The position numbers and the translations under genes were made by a program. A stretch of DNA of 36,999 bases, taken from NCBI GenBank assembly GCA_018241525.1, contig JAFEDR010000005.1, positions 1 through 36,999 on the forward strand, read 5' to 3'. The DNA is from Pseudomonadota bacterium (GTDB lineage Bacteria; Pseudomonadota; Gammaproteobacteria; Steroidobacterales; Steroidobacteraceae). Under the pieces are notes generated by a model that was not told where the DNA came from, ran no database searches, and saw nothing but the letters and a program-made list of their open reading frames with translations. Below, piece after piece: positions 24,703 to 33,775 of this stretch (within the stretch, counting starts at the first letter, position 1; the number at the start of each line of letters is the position of its first letter).

Positions 24703-25383
24703 GTGCAGGTACTCGAGTCACGGCACGTAAGCAAGGAGGTTAGCAGTCCGGACGGAACGCTGACCATCGTCGACGACGTCAGCTTCGCGGTCGAGCGCGG
24801 CCAGTCGCTCGCCATCGTCGGCCCGTCCGGGTCCGGCAAGTCGACGCTGCTCGCGATCCTGGCCGGGCTCGAGACGCCGACCCGCGGCGCGGTGTTCCTG
24901 AACGGCCACGAGCTGACCGCGCTCGACGAGGACGGCCGGGCGGCGCTGCGCGCGCGGCGGGTGGGCTTCGTGTTCCAGTCGTTCCACCTGGTGCCCTCGC
25001 TGACCGCGCTCGAGAACGTGATGCTGCCGCTCGAGCTCGCCGGCCTCGCCGACGCCGCGGCGACCGCGCGCGGCGCGCTAGACGCCGTCGGCCTCGGCGC
25101 GCGGCTCGGCCACTACCCGCGGCAGCTCTCGGGCGGCGAGCAGCAGCGCGTCGCGCTCGCGCGCGCCTTCGTCGGCCGGCCCGACCTCTTGTTCGCCGAC
25201 GAGCCGACCGGCAACCTCGACAGCGCCACCGGCGCCAAGGTGGCCGAGCTGCTGTTCGGGCTCAACCGCGCCGCGGGCACGACGCTCGTGCTCGTGACGC
25301 ACGAGCGCGAGCTGGCGCGGCGCTGCGACCGGGTGCTCGAGCTCGACGCCGGGCGCCTGGTCGGCGGGAACGCGGCGCCGTGA
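24703..25383 (+). CDS. ybbA: ABC transporter ATP-binding protein YbbA
   Basis: A 226-residue ATPase of the LolD/MacB-like group, partner of the large permease that follows. Walker A is GPSGSGKST (40-48), the signature is LSGGEQQRVALARAF, Walker B is LLFADEPTGNLD, and the switch His is in LVTHERELA. The GTG start at 24703 gives the family length. It begins one base from the divergent tesA start, leaving no intergenic space. The stop overlaps the permease start (GTGA). Substrate is not established; the family acts on the inner membrane. Confidence 0.93.
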   Translation: MQVLESRHVSKEVSSPDGTLTIVDDVSFAVERGQSLAIVGPSGSGKSTLLAILAGLETPTRGAVFLNGHELTALDEDGRAALRARRVGFVFQSFHLVPSLTALENVMLPLELAGLADAAATARGALDAVGLGARLGHYPRQLSGGEQQRVALARAFVGRPDLLFADEPTGNLDSATGAKVAELLFGLNRAAGTTLVLVTHERELARRCDRVLELDAGRLVGGNAAP

Positions 25384-27875
25384 GGGCGCTGCGCTTCGCG
25401 CTGGCGGCGTTCCTGCGCGATGCGCGCGGCGGCGAGCTCGGCGTGCTGGCCGGCGCGATCATCGTCGCGGTGACGGCCCTGACGGCGGTCGGCTTCTTCA
25501 CGAACCGCATGGCGCTCGGCATCCGCGAGCAGGCGGGCACCGTGCTCGCCGCGGACCTGCGGCTCGAGTCCGGCCGGCCGCTCGAGGCCGACGGCCCGTA
25601 CGTCGCCGAGGCACGCCGCCGCGGGCTCGCCGCGACGCGGCTTGTCGGCTTCGCGAGCGTGGTGGTGGCCGGCGGGACGACCCAGCTGGCGAGCGTCGTC
25701 GCCGCGGGCAAGGGCTACCCGCTGCGCGGCAGCCTCAAGCTCGCGCCGGCGCCGTTCGCACCGGGCGTCGCGAGCCGCGGCCTGCCGGCACCCGGCGAGG
25801 CCTGGGTGGACCCGCGCCTGCTGGCGCGGCTCGGCGTCGCCGTCGGCGGCGAGCTCGCGCTCGGCGCCGAGCGCTTCCGCGTCAGCGCCGTGCTCGATTA
25901 CCGGCCCGACCAGGGCACCGGCTTCCAGGACCTCGCGCCCACCATCCTGATCCCGGCGGGCGACGTCGCCGCCACGCGGCTGGTGCAGCCCGGCAGCCGC
26001 GCGACCTGGAGCCTGCTGTTCGCGGGCCCGGCCGACGCGGTCGAGGGCTACGCCAGCTGGCTGCGCGCCCACAAGAGCGACGCGGAGCGCCTGATCGACG
26101 TCGGCGAGTCGAGTGAGCAGATGAAGTCCGCGACCGAGCGCGCCGGCCGCTTCCTGAACCTGGCCGCGCTCGTGACCGTGCTGCTGGCCGCGGTCGCGGT
26201 CGCGATGGGTGCGCGCCGCTATGCGACGCGCCACCTCGACACCGCGGCGCTCCTCAAGTGCATGGGTGCGAGCCAGGGCTTCGTGCTGCGGGTCACCGTG
26301 CTCGAGCTCACCGGCGTCGCGCTCGCGGCGGCGCTGCTCGGCACGCTGGCCGGCTTCGCGGCGCAGGCCGGGCTCGGCTACCTCGTGCGCGGGCTCGTGC
26401 GCGGCGACCTGCCGCCGCCGTCGCTCGCGCCGGCGGCGCTCGGCCTCGGCACCGCGCTCGTGATGCTGGTCGGCTTCGCGCTGGCGCCGCTGCTGCAGCT
26501 GCGGCAGGTGCCGCCGGCCCGCGTGCTGCGGCACACGCTCGAGCCGCCGCCGCTGCGCTACGGGCTGCCATACCTCGTGGCGGTCGCGACCCTCGCGCTG
26601 CTGCTGATCGGCCTGGTGCGCGACCCGCGGCTGATCGGCTACGCGGCCGGCGGCATCGCGCTCGCCGGGCTCGCGCTCTTCGGCGCCGGCCTCGGCCTCG
26701 TGCGCGCGCTGAAGCGCCTGCGCGGCGGCGCCGGCATCGCCTGGCGCTACGGGCTCGCGAGCGTGGCGCGCCGCGGCCGCGAGAGCGCGGTGCAGATCGT
26801 CGCCTTCGGCCTCGGCCTGACGGTGCTGCTGCTGCTGGTCCTGGTGCGCAACGACCTCCTGGGCGAGTGGCGCCGCACGCTGCCACCCGACGCCCCGAAC
26901 CACTTCCTGATCAACATCGAGCCGGCGGACGCCGCGCCGCTCGCCGACCTGCTGGTCGCGCACGGCGTGCCGCGGCCGGCGCTCGCGCCGTGGGTGCGGG
27001 CACGCCTGACCGCGGTCAACGGCGCGCCGCTCAAGACGCGGATGCCGAAGACCGACCGCGGCCGGGCCTTCGCCGAGCGCGAGCAGAACCTCAGCTGGTC
27101 GGCGACGCTGCCGGCCGACAACCGCGTGGTCGAAGGCCGCTTCTGGGAGCACCCGGACCCGCGCCGCCCCGAGGTCTCGGTCGCGAGCGAGTTCCAGGAG
27201 GAGCTCGGCCTCAAGCTGCACGACCGGCTGACGTTCGACGTCGCCGGCGACACGGTCGAGGCCGAGGTCACGAGCGTGCGCAAGGTGCGCTGGGACGGGT
27301 TCCGGCCGAACTTCTTCCTGCTGTTCGCGCCGGGCGTGCTCGAGTCGAGCACCGGCACGCTGATGACCTCGGTGCACCTCGACGCGGCGCAGCGGCCGCT
27401 GCTGACCGAGCTCGTGCGCCGCTTCCCGAGCGTGACGGTGTTCGACGTCGACGCGCTGATCTCGCAGGTGCGCGACCTCGTCGACCGCGCGGCGCTCGCG
27501 GTCGAGTACGTCTCGGCGTTCACGCTGCTCGCCGGACTCGTGGTGCTGCTCGCCGCGATCCAGGCGACGCGCGACGAGCGCCGCTACGAGAGCGCGGTGC
27601 TGCGCACGCTCGGCGCGAGCCGCCGCACGGTGCTGCTCGGCGTCGCGGCGGAGTTCGTCGCGCTCGGGCTCTGCGCGGGGCTGCTGGCGGCGGGCGCGGC
27701 CACGGCCATCGGCTGGCTGCTCGCGACGCGGCTCTTCGGGCTCGGCTACTCGCTGGATGCGACCGTCTGGCTCGCCGGCATCGCCGGCGGCGTGCTGATC
27801 GTGGGGCTGTCGGGCACGCTCGCGGCGCGCGACGTCGTGACCTCGCCGCCGTCGCGCACGCTGCGCGAGGGCTAG
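25380..27875 (+). CDS. ybbP: ABC transporter permease YbbP (FtsX-type)
   Basis: A large permease of 831 residues. An N-terminal helix (about 15-40) precedes a periplasmic domain, then a first FtsX-like domain of several helices (about 255-390, RAGRFLNLAALVTVLLAAVAVAMGARRYATRHLDTAALLKCMG), a middle set of helices, a second periplasmic domain (about 500-690), and the C-terminal FtsX domain (about 705-820, RDERRYESAVLRTLGASRRTVLLG). This double arrangement matches E. coli YbbP. The start is GTG 25380, overlapping ybbA. The stop codon lies in a CTAG shared with the stop of the convergent gene. Confidence 0.93.
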   Translation: MRALRFALAAFLRDARGGELGVLAGAIIVAVTALTAVGFFTNRMALGIREQAGTVLAADLRLESGRPLEADGPYVAEARRRGLAATRLVGFASVVVAGGTTQLASVVAAGKGYPLRGSLKLAPAPFAPGVASRGLPAPGEAWVDPRLLARLGVAVGGELALGAERFRVSAVLDYRPDQGTGFQDLAPTILIPAGDVAATRLVQPGSRATWSLLFAGPADAVEGYASWLRAHKSDAERLIDVGESSEQMKSATERAGRFLNLAALVTVLLAAVAVAMGARRYATRHLDTAALLKCMGASQGFVLRVTVLELTGVALAAALLGTLAGFAAQAGLGYLVRGLVRGDLPPPSLAPAALGLGTALVMLVGFALAPLLQLRQVPPARVLRHTLEPPPLRYGLPYLVAVATLALLLIGLVRDPRLIGYAAGGIALAGLALFGAGLGLVRALKRLRGGAGIAWRYGLASVARRGRESAVQIVAFGLGLTVLLLLVLVRNDLLGEWRRTLPPDAPNHFLINIEPADAAPLADLLVAHGVPRPALAPWVRARLTAVNGAPLKTRMPKTDRGRAFAEREQNLSWSATLPADNRVVEGRFWEHPDPRRPEVSVASEFQEELGLKLHDRLTFDVAGDTVEAEVTSVRKVRWDGFRPNFFLLFAPGVLESSTGTLMTSVHLDAAQRPLLTELVRRFPSVTVFDVDALISQVRDLVDRAALAVEYVSAFTLLAGLVVLLAAIQATRDERRYESAVLRTLGASRRTVLLGVAAEFVALGLCAGLLAAGAATAIGWLLATRLFGLGYSLDATVWLAGIAGGVLIVGLSGTLAARDVVTSPPSRTLREG

Positions 27876-28567
27876 TTGGCGTCGACCCTGAGGCGCAGCC
27901 GGCCGGCGGGCTCGGTGTCGCCGCGCAGGTTCACGGACTCGAGCGCGACCTCGTAGTCGCCCGCGGCGAAGGCCGAGCTGTTGAAAGCCATCCGCAGGTC
28001 GCCGTTCGAGTCCCTGAGCTGGTTGTCGAGGCGCGCGTAGTAGGTGCCGTCGTCGCGCTTGATCGTGACCCGGAACAGGGTCGCCTGCAGGTAGCCGACG
28101 CCGATGCGCAGCTCCGCGAGGCTCGGCGCGGTGCGACCGCCGATGCCGTAGGTCGGTACGCGCTCCCCGGGCCGCCCGGGCTTGAGGCGCAGCACCTGCG
28201 TCGCGGCGGGCGGCGTCAGCGTGCCGATCGCCGCCTCGGTCTTGAGCCGCGCGTAGGCGGCCTGCGCCTGGCTGCGACCGTTCCAGGCGACCGCGGCGAC
28301 GATCAGCGACAGCAGCGCGAGCGCGGCGAGCGCGGCCGGCACCCAGGCGGCGTGCCAGAACTTCGGCGGTTGCTCGCGCCACTCGGTGCCGGTGTCGTCG
28401 AGCAGCCGCATCATCCGCTTCAGCGACTCGGGAAGGCCGAGCTGGTCGACGATCTCCGGCGACTGGCGCACGACCTGCTCGAAGAAACGCGTCTCGGGCG
28501 GCGACAGGCGGCCGCGCAGGTAGCGCTCGACCACCTGCTTTTCCTCGATGAGCTTGAGATCGACCAT
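27872..28567 (-). CDS. Single-pass membrane protein of unknown function, anti-sigma-like topology
   Basis: A 231-residue protein I do not recognise. The cytoplasmic part (1-70), MVDLKLIEEKQVVERYLRGRLSPPETRFFEQ, resembles the helical N-terminus of anti-sigma or zf-HC2 proteins (V-E-R-Y-L-x-G-x-L-S-P-x-E) but lacks their Cys/His metal ligands. One membrane span lies at about 73-95. The periplasmic part (about 115-231) is beta-rich with VTIKRDDGTYYARLDNQL and GDYEVALESVNLRGD, like a small beta-sandwich. No sigma factor gene is adjacent. ATG 28567 is preferred over an upstream ATG near 28786 that overlaps the divergent gene. It converges on ybbP with a 4-base overlap. Confidence 0.75.
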   Translation of the reverse strand: MVDLKLIEEKQVVERYLRGRLSPPETRFFEQVVRQSPEIVDQLGLPESLKRMMRLLDDTGTEWREQPPKFWHAAWVPAALAALALLSLIVAAVAWNGRSQAQAAYARLKTEAAIGTLTPPAATQVLRLKPGRPGERVPTYGIGGRTAPSLAELRIGVGYLQATLFRVTIKRDDGTYYARLDNQLRDSNGDLRMAFNSSAFAAGDYEVALESVNLRGDTEPAGRLRLRVDAN

Positions 28568-28705
28568 GAGCGCGGTTGCCGCGGACCTGACCCGTGCGAC
28601 ATATTGCCGGAACGGCCACCCGGCCGGGGGGAGGCCCGTCACAGCCCCCGGGGCCGGCGCGGACCCCCCTGAGATCCCCGTCGCAGTTTGAAGAGCTCCC
28701 CGCCG

Positions 28706-29104
28706 ATGCACGCCGCCGACCGCGATTTCCTGTCCCGCCTCGAGGACGGCACCCTGGCACCCAGCGAGTTCAGCCATCGCGGCCACCTACGCGCCGGCTT
28801 CCTGTACCTGCGCCAGCACGACTTCCCCGGCGCCTGCGTCGCGATGAAGCGCTCGATCCAGGCCTTCGCCGCCCGGCTCGGCAAGGCCGGGCTCTATCAC
28901 GAGACGATGACGATCGCCTACCTCGCGCTGATGGCCGAGCGACTCGCGGAGGAGCCCGCCGGGCTCGGCTTCGAGGCCTTCCTCGAGCGCTATCCCGAGC
29001 TCACGAGCGTCGAGTACTTCCGCCGCTACTACCCGGCAGGCGAGCTCGACTCGCCCGAGGCGCGGGTCACCTTCGTGCTGCCGCGCCCGCGCGGTCCGGC
29101 CTGA
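28706..29104 (+). CDS. Small conserved-looking protein of unknown function
   Basis: A 132-residue soluble, mostly helical protein with no signal peptide or membrane span. The notable segments are FSHRGHLRAGFLYLR (His24, His27) and LYHETMTIAYLALMAERL (His65, Glu66), whose spacing could form a metal or active site. I recall a proteobacterial family with an F-x-H-x-x-H-L and YHET pattern but no assigned function. The start at ATG 28706 has a weak GAAGAG about 10 bases upstream; an alternative TTG is at 28688. It stands alone between a divergent membrane protein gene and fau. Confidence 0.75.
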   Translation: MHAADRDFLSRLEDGTLAPSEFSHRGHLRAGFLYLRQHDFPGACVAMKRSIQAFAARLGKAGLYHETMTIAYLALMAERLAEEPAGLGFEAFLERYPELTSVEYFRRYYPAGELDSPEARVTFVLPRPRGPA

Positions 29105-29189
29105 GGCGAGGTCGCGCCGGGACCTCCGCGCGTCGCGTCGCGCCGGGTCGCCCCGGTAGCGCGCGGGTACACTCCGGCGAGGAGCTCCG

Positions 29190-29876
29190 ATGCCGCTGAC
29201 CCCCGAACTCGCTGCCCGCCGCAAGGCCGATCGCGCGACGCTGATCGCGCGCCGCCTCGCGGCGCCGGCGGCCGACCACGCCCGCTGGAGCAGCGCCATC
29301 GAGGCCGAGCTGCGCGCGGCGCTCGGCGCCATCGCCGGCTGGACGGTCGGCTTCTGCTGGCCGTTCCAGGCCGAGTTCGACGCGCGGCCATTCGTCCGCG
29401 ACCTGCGCCGCCGCGGCTCGCGCGCCGCGCTGCCGGTGGTGGTCGGCAAGGGCCAGCCGCTGCACTTCCACGAGTGGTGGCCGGGCGTCGCGATGGTCAA
29501 CGGCGTCTACGACGTGCCGATCCCGGACGGCACCGCGCGGCTCGCGCCCGACCTGCTGCTGATCCCGGCGGTCGGCATCGGCTCGGCCGGCGACCGGCTC
29601 GGCTACGGCGGCGGCTTCTTCGACCGCACGCTCGCCGCCTCCACGCCGCGGCCGGTCGCGATCGCGCTCGCCTTCGAGTTGTCGCGCCTGCCCACCACCG
29701 AACCGCAGGCACACGACGTGCTGATGGATCTCGTCGTCACGGAGTCCGGCATCGAGGTCGCCGCGGGCGGCCGCCTCGTGCGCGTCGATGCGGCCGCTGC
29801 CGCTGCGCGGGTCGCTGAGATCGCGGCCGAGCGTGGCCTTCCGCAACGCAGCAACGCGATGCCCAAGGTTTCGTGA
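29190..29876 (+). CDS. fau: 5-formyltetrahydrofolate cyclo-ligase
   Basis: Converts 5-formyl-THF to 5,10-methenyl-THF with ATP, clearing a folate that inhibits one-carbon enzymes. It is 228 residues. The family motif IGSAGDRLGYGGGFFDRTLA (about 130-149) with the ATP-binding glycine-rich loop is intact, and the basic N-terminal RRKADRATLIARRLA is typical. GAGGAGC a few bases upstream supports ATG 29190. In E. coli this gene follows 6S RNA; the 85-base gap here is too short for it. Formate-THF ligase is the next gene, so both serve the folate one-carbon pool. Confidence 0.92.
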   Translation: MPLTPELAARRKADRATLIARRLAAPAADHARWSSAIEAELRAALGAIAGWTVGFCWPFQAEFDARPFVRDLRRRGSRAALPVVVGKGQPLHFHEWWPGVAMVNGVYDVPIPDGTARLAPDLLLIPAVGIGSAGDRLGYGGGFFDRTLAASTPRPVAIALAFELSRLPTTEPQAHDVLMDLVVTESGIEVAAGGRLVRVDAAAAAARVAEIAAERGLPQRSNAMPKVS

Positions 29877-29889
29877 GTGGGGTACCGGC

Positions 29890-29955
29890 CTGTCCGGGAC
29901 AGCTTCAGATATACGATATATTACCCGCCGAGGCGGGCTCTAAAGGGAGAGAGTT
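29890..29955 (+). promoter_or_regulatory. AT-rich promoter region with palindromes before fhs
   Basis: CTGTCC-G-GGACAG (29890-29902) is a perfect inverted repeat with one central base, a possible operator. The A/T-rich stretch GATATACGATATATTA (29908-29923) supplies a -10 such as TATATT. A small CCCGC/GCGGG hairpin (29924-29937) and the purine-rich binding site AAAGGGAGAGAG (29942-29953) precede the GTG start. The A/T run stands out sharply from its surroundings. No known folate or purine regulator site is recognised. Confidence 0.5.
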
Positions 29956-31629
29956 GTGCGTTCAGACATCGAGATTGCGCAGGCCGCGACGCTCAAGCCG
30001 ATCACCGAGGTCGCCTCGCGACTCGGCATCCCTGAGGACGCGCTCGACGCCTACGGGCGCCACAAGGCGAAGATCTCGCTCGACTACGTCGACAGCCTCA
30101 AGTCGCGCCCGAACGGCAAGCTGATCCTGGTCTCGGCGATCAGCCCGACGCCGGCGGGCGAGGGCAAGACCACGACCACCGTCGGCCTCGGCGATGCGCT
30201 CAACCGCATCGGCAAGAAGGCGGTCATCTGCCTGCGCGAGCCGAGCCTCGGCCCGGTGTTCGGCATGAAGGGCGGCGCCGCCGGCGGCGGCCTCGCGCAG
30301 GTGGTGCCGATGGAGGACATCAACCTCCACTTCACCGGCGACTTCAACGCGATCGCGCTCGCCAACAACCTGCTGGCGGCGCTGCTCGACAACCACATCC
30401 ACCACGGCAACGAGCTCGGCATCGACGTGCGCCGCATCACGTGGAAGCGCGTGATGGACATGAACGACCGCGCGCTCCGCGACATCACCGCCTCGCTCGG
30501 CGGCCCCGGCAACGGCTACCCGCGCCAGGACGGCTTCGACATCGTGGTCGCCTCCGAGGTCATGGCGATCTTCTGCCTCGCGACCAGCCTCAAGGACCTG
30601 AAGCAGCGCCTCGGCAACATCGTCGTCGGCTACACGCGCGACCAGAAGCCGGTGCGCGCGCACCAGCTGAAGGCCAACGGCGCGATGACGGTGCTGCTGC
30701 GGGATGCGCTGAAGCCGAACCTGGTGCAGACGCTCGAGAACAACCCGGCGTTCATCCACGGCGGCCCGTTCGCGAACATCGCCCACGGCTGCAACTCCGT
30801 GCTCGCCACCCAGACGGCGCTCAAGCTCGCCGACTACGTGGTGACCGAGGCCGGCTTCGGCGCCGACCTCGGCGCCGAGAAGTTCATCGACATCAAGTGC
30901 CGCAAGGCCGGCCTCGAGCCCGCCGCCGCGGTGATCGTCGCGACCATCCGCGCGCTCAAGTACCACGGCGGCTGCGACCTCAAGGAGCTCAACAAGGAGA
31001 ACCTGCCGGCGCTCGAGAAGGGCATCGCCAACCTCGAGCGGCACGTCCACAACGTGCAGAACCACTACGGCCTGCCGTGCGTGGTGTCGGTCAACAACTT
31101 CACCTTCGACACCGAGGCCGAGTTCAAGCTGCTGCAGTCGAAGCTCGGCCACCTGAACGTGCCGGTGATCTCGGCGCGCCACTGGGCCGAGGGCGGCAAG
31201 GGCGCCGAGGCGGTGGCCCGGGCCGTGGTCGAGGTCGCCGAGCGCAAGAACCCGAAGTTCACGTTCGTCTACGACGACGCGACGCCGCTGTGGGACAAGA
31301 TGAAGGCCATCGCCACCAAGATCTACGGCGCGAGCGACATCGCCGCCGACTCGAAGGTGCGCGGCCAGATCAAGCAGCTGCAGGAGTCCGGCTACGGCCA
31401 CTACCCGGTGTGCGTCGCCAAGACCCAGTACTCGTTCTCGACCGACGCCTCGCTGCGCGGCGCCCCGTCCGGGCACGTGGTCAACATCCGCGAGGTGCGG
31501 CTCGCGGCCGGCGCCGAGTTCATCGTGATGATCTGTGGCGATATCATGACGATGCCCGGCCTGCCGAAGGTGCCGTCTGCCGACCACATCGACATCGACG
31601 AGAACGGCAAGGTGGTGGGCCTCTTCTAA
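29956..31629 (+). CDS. fhs: Formate--tetrahydrofolate ligase
   Basis: ATP-dependent synthesis of 10-formyl-THF from formate and THF, feeding purine and formyl-Met synthesis or, in reverse, releasing ATP. It is 557 residues, normal for the family. Seen: the P-loop [60 protein letters not shown], the His-rich [22 protein letters not shown], and the C-terminal [12 protein letters not shown]. The start is GTG 29956 with AAAGGGAGAGAG upstream. It has its own A/T-rich promoter region. Many gammaproteobacteria lack this enzyme and use FolD alone. Confidence 0.96.
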   Translation: MRSDIEIAQAATLKPITEVASRLGIPEDALDAYGRHKAKISLDYVDSLKSRPNGKLILVSAISPTPAGEGKTTTTVGLGDALNRIGKKAVICLREPSLGPVFGMKGGAAGGGLAQVVPMEDINLHFTGDFNAIALANNLLAALLDNHIHHGNELGIDVRRITWKRVMDMNDRALRDITASLGGPGNGYPRQDGFDIVVASEVMAIFCLATSLKDLKQRLGNIVVGYTRDQKPVRAHQLKANGAMTVLLRDALKPNLVQTLENNPAFIHGGPFANIAHGCNSVLATQTALKLADYVVTEAGFGADLGAEKFIDIKCRKAGLEPAAAVIVATIRALKYHGGCDLKELNKENLPALEKGIANLERHVHNVQNHYGLPCVVSVNNFTFDTEAEFKLLQSKLGHLNVPVISARHWAEGGKGAEAVARAVVEVAERKNPKFTFVYDDATPLWDKMKAIATKIYGASDIAADSKVRGQIKQLQESGYGHYPVCVAKTQYSFSTDASLRGAPSGHVVNIREVRLAAGAEFIVMICGDIMTMPGLPKVPSADHIDIDENGKVVGLF

Positions 31630-31656
31630 CCCACCACCACCGGTGCGGGGGAGCTG

Positions 31657-33084
31657 ATGACCGACGCTGCCGCCCCCCGCACCGAGCTCGTCCGCGCCCT
31701 GGGCCTGTGGGGCGCGATCGCGATCAACGTCGCGAACATGATCGGCACCGGCGTGTTCCTGAAGTCCCGGGTCATGACCTGCAACGTCGGCAGCCCGCTG
31801 CTCGTGCTCGGCGTGTGGGTGGCGGCCGGGCTCCTGGTGCTCGCCGGCACCTTCAGCTACGCCGAGGTCGCGGCGATGATCCCGGAGGCGGGCGGCGAGT
31901 ACGCCTTCCTGCGCCGCGCCTACGGCCGGGTCACCGGCTTCCTGTTCGGCTGGACCTCGTTCGCGATCTACAAGACGGGCTCGCAGGCGGCGCTCGCGGT
32001 CGGCTTCGCGATCTTCCTGAACGTCGCGGCGGGCGGCGGGCTCGACGCCGACGTGTTCGCGGCCGACGTCGCCGGCCTGCACCTGCACCTTTCGGGCCTG
32101 GCGCTGGTCGCGCTCGGCGCGATCTGGGTGGTGGCGATCATCAACTGCCGCTCGGTCGTGACCGGCGGCAACGCCGCGATCGCACTCACCGGCGCCAAGG
32201 TGGTGCTGCTCGCGGCGCTGGCCGCGGGCGCGTTCGCCTTCGCGACCGGCCACTGGGGGCACTTCGCGCTGCCCTCGACCGGCGCCACCTGCGAGGGGGT
32301 CGCGGACTCCGCACGCGGCGGCATCGCCGGCTTCGGCGCGGCGATGCTCGGGGCGCTGTGGGCTTACGACGGCTGGGCGAACGTCGCGCCGCTCGCCGGC
32401 GAGATCCGCAACCCCGCCCGCGACCTGCCGCGCGCCTTCCTCGGCGGCATGCTGGTGGTCGGCGCGCTCTACCTCGCGGTCAACCTCGCCTACTTCTACG
32501 TGCTGACGCCGGTCGAGGTCGGCAGCGTCTCGGCGACCTCCTCGGTCGCGACCGAAGTGATGCGCCGCTTCGTCGGCCCGTCCGCGGTCACGGTCGCGGC
32601 GGTCGCACTGATGCTGTCGGCCTTCGGCTCGCTGCAGGCCTCCTCGATCACCGGCGCGCGGGTGCCGTTCGCGATGGCCCGCGAGGGGCTCTTCTTCCGC
32701 GGCCTCGGCGAGGTCTCGCCGGGCTCGCACGTGCCGGTGCGCGCGGTCGTCGCGCAGGCCGCCTGGTCGAGCGTGCTGGCGCTCTCGGGCAGCTACGACA
32801 CGCTGACCGACTCGTCGATCTTCTCGGTGTGGCTCTTCTACGGCCTCACCGCCGCCTCGGTGTTCGTGTTCCGCCGCCGCCAGCCGGACGCACCGCGTCC
32901 GTACCGCGCGCTCGGCTATCCGTGGCTGCCGGGTCTTTTCGTGGTGCTGGCGTTCGCGCTGATCGCGAACACCTTCCAGGCGACGCCGCGGCTCGCGCTG
33001 ACGGGGCTCGCGATCATGCTCGCGGGCCTGCCGTTCTACCTCTACTGGGCGCGGGCCCGCGGGGTCGCCGTCATACCGCCGTGA
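31657..33084 (+). CDS. APC-family amino acid permease
   Basis: Inner-membrane transporter of 475 residues with about 12 predicted helices. The first helix, GLWGAIAINVANMIGTGVFLKS, holds the unwound GTGV substrate site of the APC superfamily. PEAGGEYAFLRRAYGRVTGFLFGW, FAIYKTGSQAA and AYDGWANVAPLAGEIRNPARDLPRA are typical of L-type/LAT-like and YfnA-like members. Substrate cannot be named. GGGGGAG before ATG 31657 is a good binding site. It is 27 bases after fhs and could be co-transcribed. It overlaps the convergent phosphatase gene by 14 bases. Confidence 0.9.
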   Translation: MTDAAAPRTELVRALGLWGAIAINVANMIGTGVFLKSRVMTCNVGSPLLVLGVWVAAGLLVLAGTFSYAEVAAMIPEAGGEYAFLRRAYGRVTGFLFGWTSFAIYKTGSQAALAVGFAIFLNVAAGGGLDADVFAADVAGLHLHLSGLALVALGAIWVVAIINCRSVVTGGNAAIALTGAKVVLLAALAAGAFAFATGHWGHFALPSTGATCEGVADSARGGIAGFGAAMLGALWAYDGWANVAPLAGEIRNPARDLPRAFLGGMLVVGALYLAVNLAYFYVLTPVEVGSVSATSSVATEVMRRFVGPSAVTVAAVALMLSAFGSLQASSITGARVPFAMAREGLFFRGLGEVSPGSHVPVRAVVAQAAWSSVLALSGSYDTLTDSSIFSVWLFYGLTAASVFVFRRRQPDAPRPYRALGYPWLPGLFVVLAFALIANTFQATPRLALTGLAIMLAGLPFYLYWARARGVAVIPP

Positions 33085-33772
33085 CCGAGCGCGCGTCGGG
33101 CAGGTGCGGCAGCGCGTTGAAGCTGACGAGCGTGCGCCGCCGGCCCGAGTGACGCACCTCGGAGAGCGCGGTGTTGCGCAGCACCGCCGACAGCTCGACC
33201 ACCCGCTCGTCGTCGAGGCCGAGCAGCCAGCCCGCCGCCGATGACACCAGCCCGCCCGAGGTGAAGGCGACCGCGCGCCCGGAGCCTGCGCAGGTCGCAT
33301 CGAGCGCGCGCAGCGAGCGCGCCCGGAACTCCGCCCAGGGCTCGACGCCCGGCACGCTGAGCGTGCCTGCCGCCCAGTCGCGCATGACCTCGCGGTAGCG
33401 GCGGAAGAACTCGCGCACCACTTCCTCGCGCCGGCCCTCGCCCGGGTCGCGGGTCTCCATCGCGCCGCGCTCGGCCTCGGGCCGGCCGAGCGCGTGCTTC
33501 AGTACCGCGACGCCGTCGTGCTCGTCGAGCTCGGCGACCGCCTCGGCGGCCGGGAACGGCAGCCCGCCCTCGGCGTAGGCCGCCGCCACGAGCTCGAGGG
33601 TCTCGCGGTGGCGGCGCCGCGGGCCGACGTAGACGCGGTCGAAGCCGATGCCGTGCGCCGCCCAGTGGCGGCCGAGCGCGCGCGCCTGCTCGCGGCCGAG
33701 CGGCGACAGCGCGTCGTAGTCGGCGCCGAAGAACGACGCCTGCGCATGGCGCACGAGTACCAGCTCGCCCAT
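33071..33772 (-). CDS. Histidine phosphatase (phosphoglycerate mutase-like) family protein
   Basis: A 233-residue branch of the histidine phosphatase superfamily. The phospho-accepting His9 is in LVRHAQASF (RHA rather than RHG), an arginine-rich RRRHRETLE follows at about 52-60, and Glu84 lies in LDEHDG. The position usually holding the second catalytic His reads VAFTSGGLVSS (Ser172 instead of His), a variation I have seen in this subgroup; activity is therefore uncertain. It starts three bases after the emrB stop and is probably the last gene of the marR-emrAB operon. Substrate unknown. Confidence 0.85.
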   Translation of the reverse strand: MGELVLVRHAQASFFGADYDALSPLGREQARALGRHWAAHGIGFDRVYVGPRRRHRETLELVAAAYAEGGLPFPAAEAVAELDEHDGVAVLKHALGRPEAERGAMETRDPGEGRREEVVREFFRRYREVMRDWAAGTLSVPGVEPWAEFRARSLRALDATCAGSGRAVAFTSGGLVSSAAGWLLGLDDERVVELSAVLRNTALSEVRHSGRRRTLVSFNALPHLPDARSVTAV

Positions 33773-33775
33773 CGG

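Noticed and set aside
24733..24740. Perfect Shine-Dalgarno AAGGAGGT inside ybbA
   Set aside because: No ATG, GTG or TTG start in the ybbA phase follows at usable distance; the bases encode Lys-Glu-Val in the N-terminal segment and are most likely coincidence.
25113..28760. Leftward open frame of over 1,200 codons opposite ybbA-ybbP
   Set aside because: Composition is that of antisense GC-rich DNA (Arg, Ala, Glu, His, Gln). The opposite strand encodes clear, motif-complete ABC transporter genes.
29105..29189. 6S RNA gene (ssrS), which often precedes the 5-formyl-THF cyclo-ligase gene
   Set aside because: The gap is 85 bases, too short for a 6S RNA of about 180 bases, and no long bulged hairpin is seen.
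29962..33300. Leftward open frame of over 1,100 codons opposite fhs and the permease
   Set aside because: Same antisense artefact; fhs and the APC permease on the plus strand are unmistakable.
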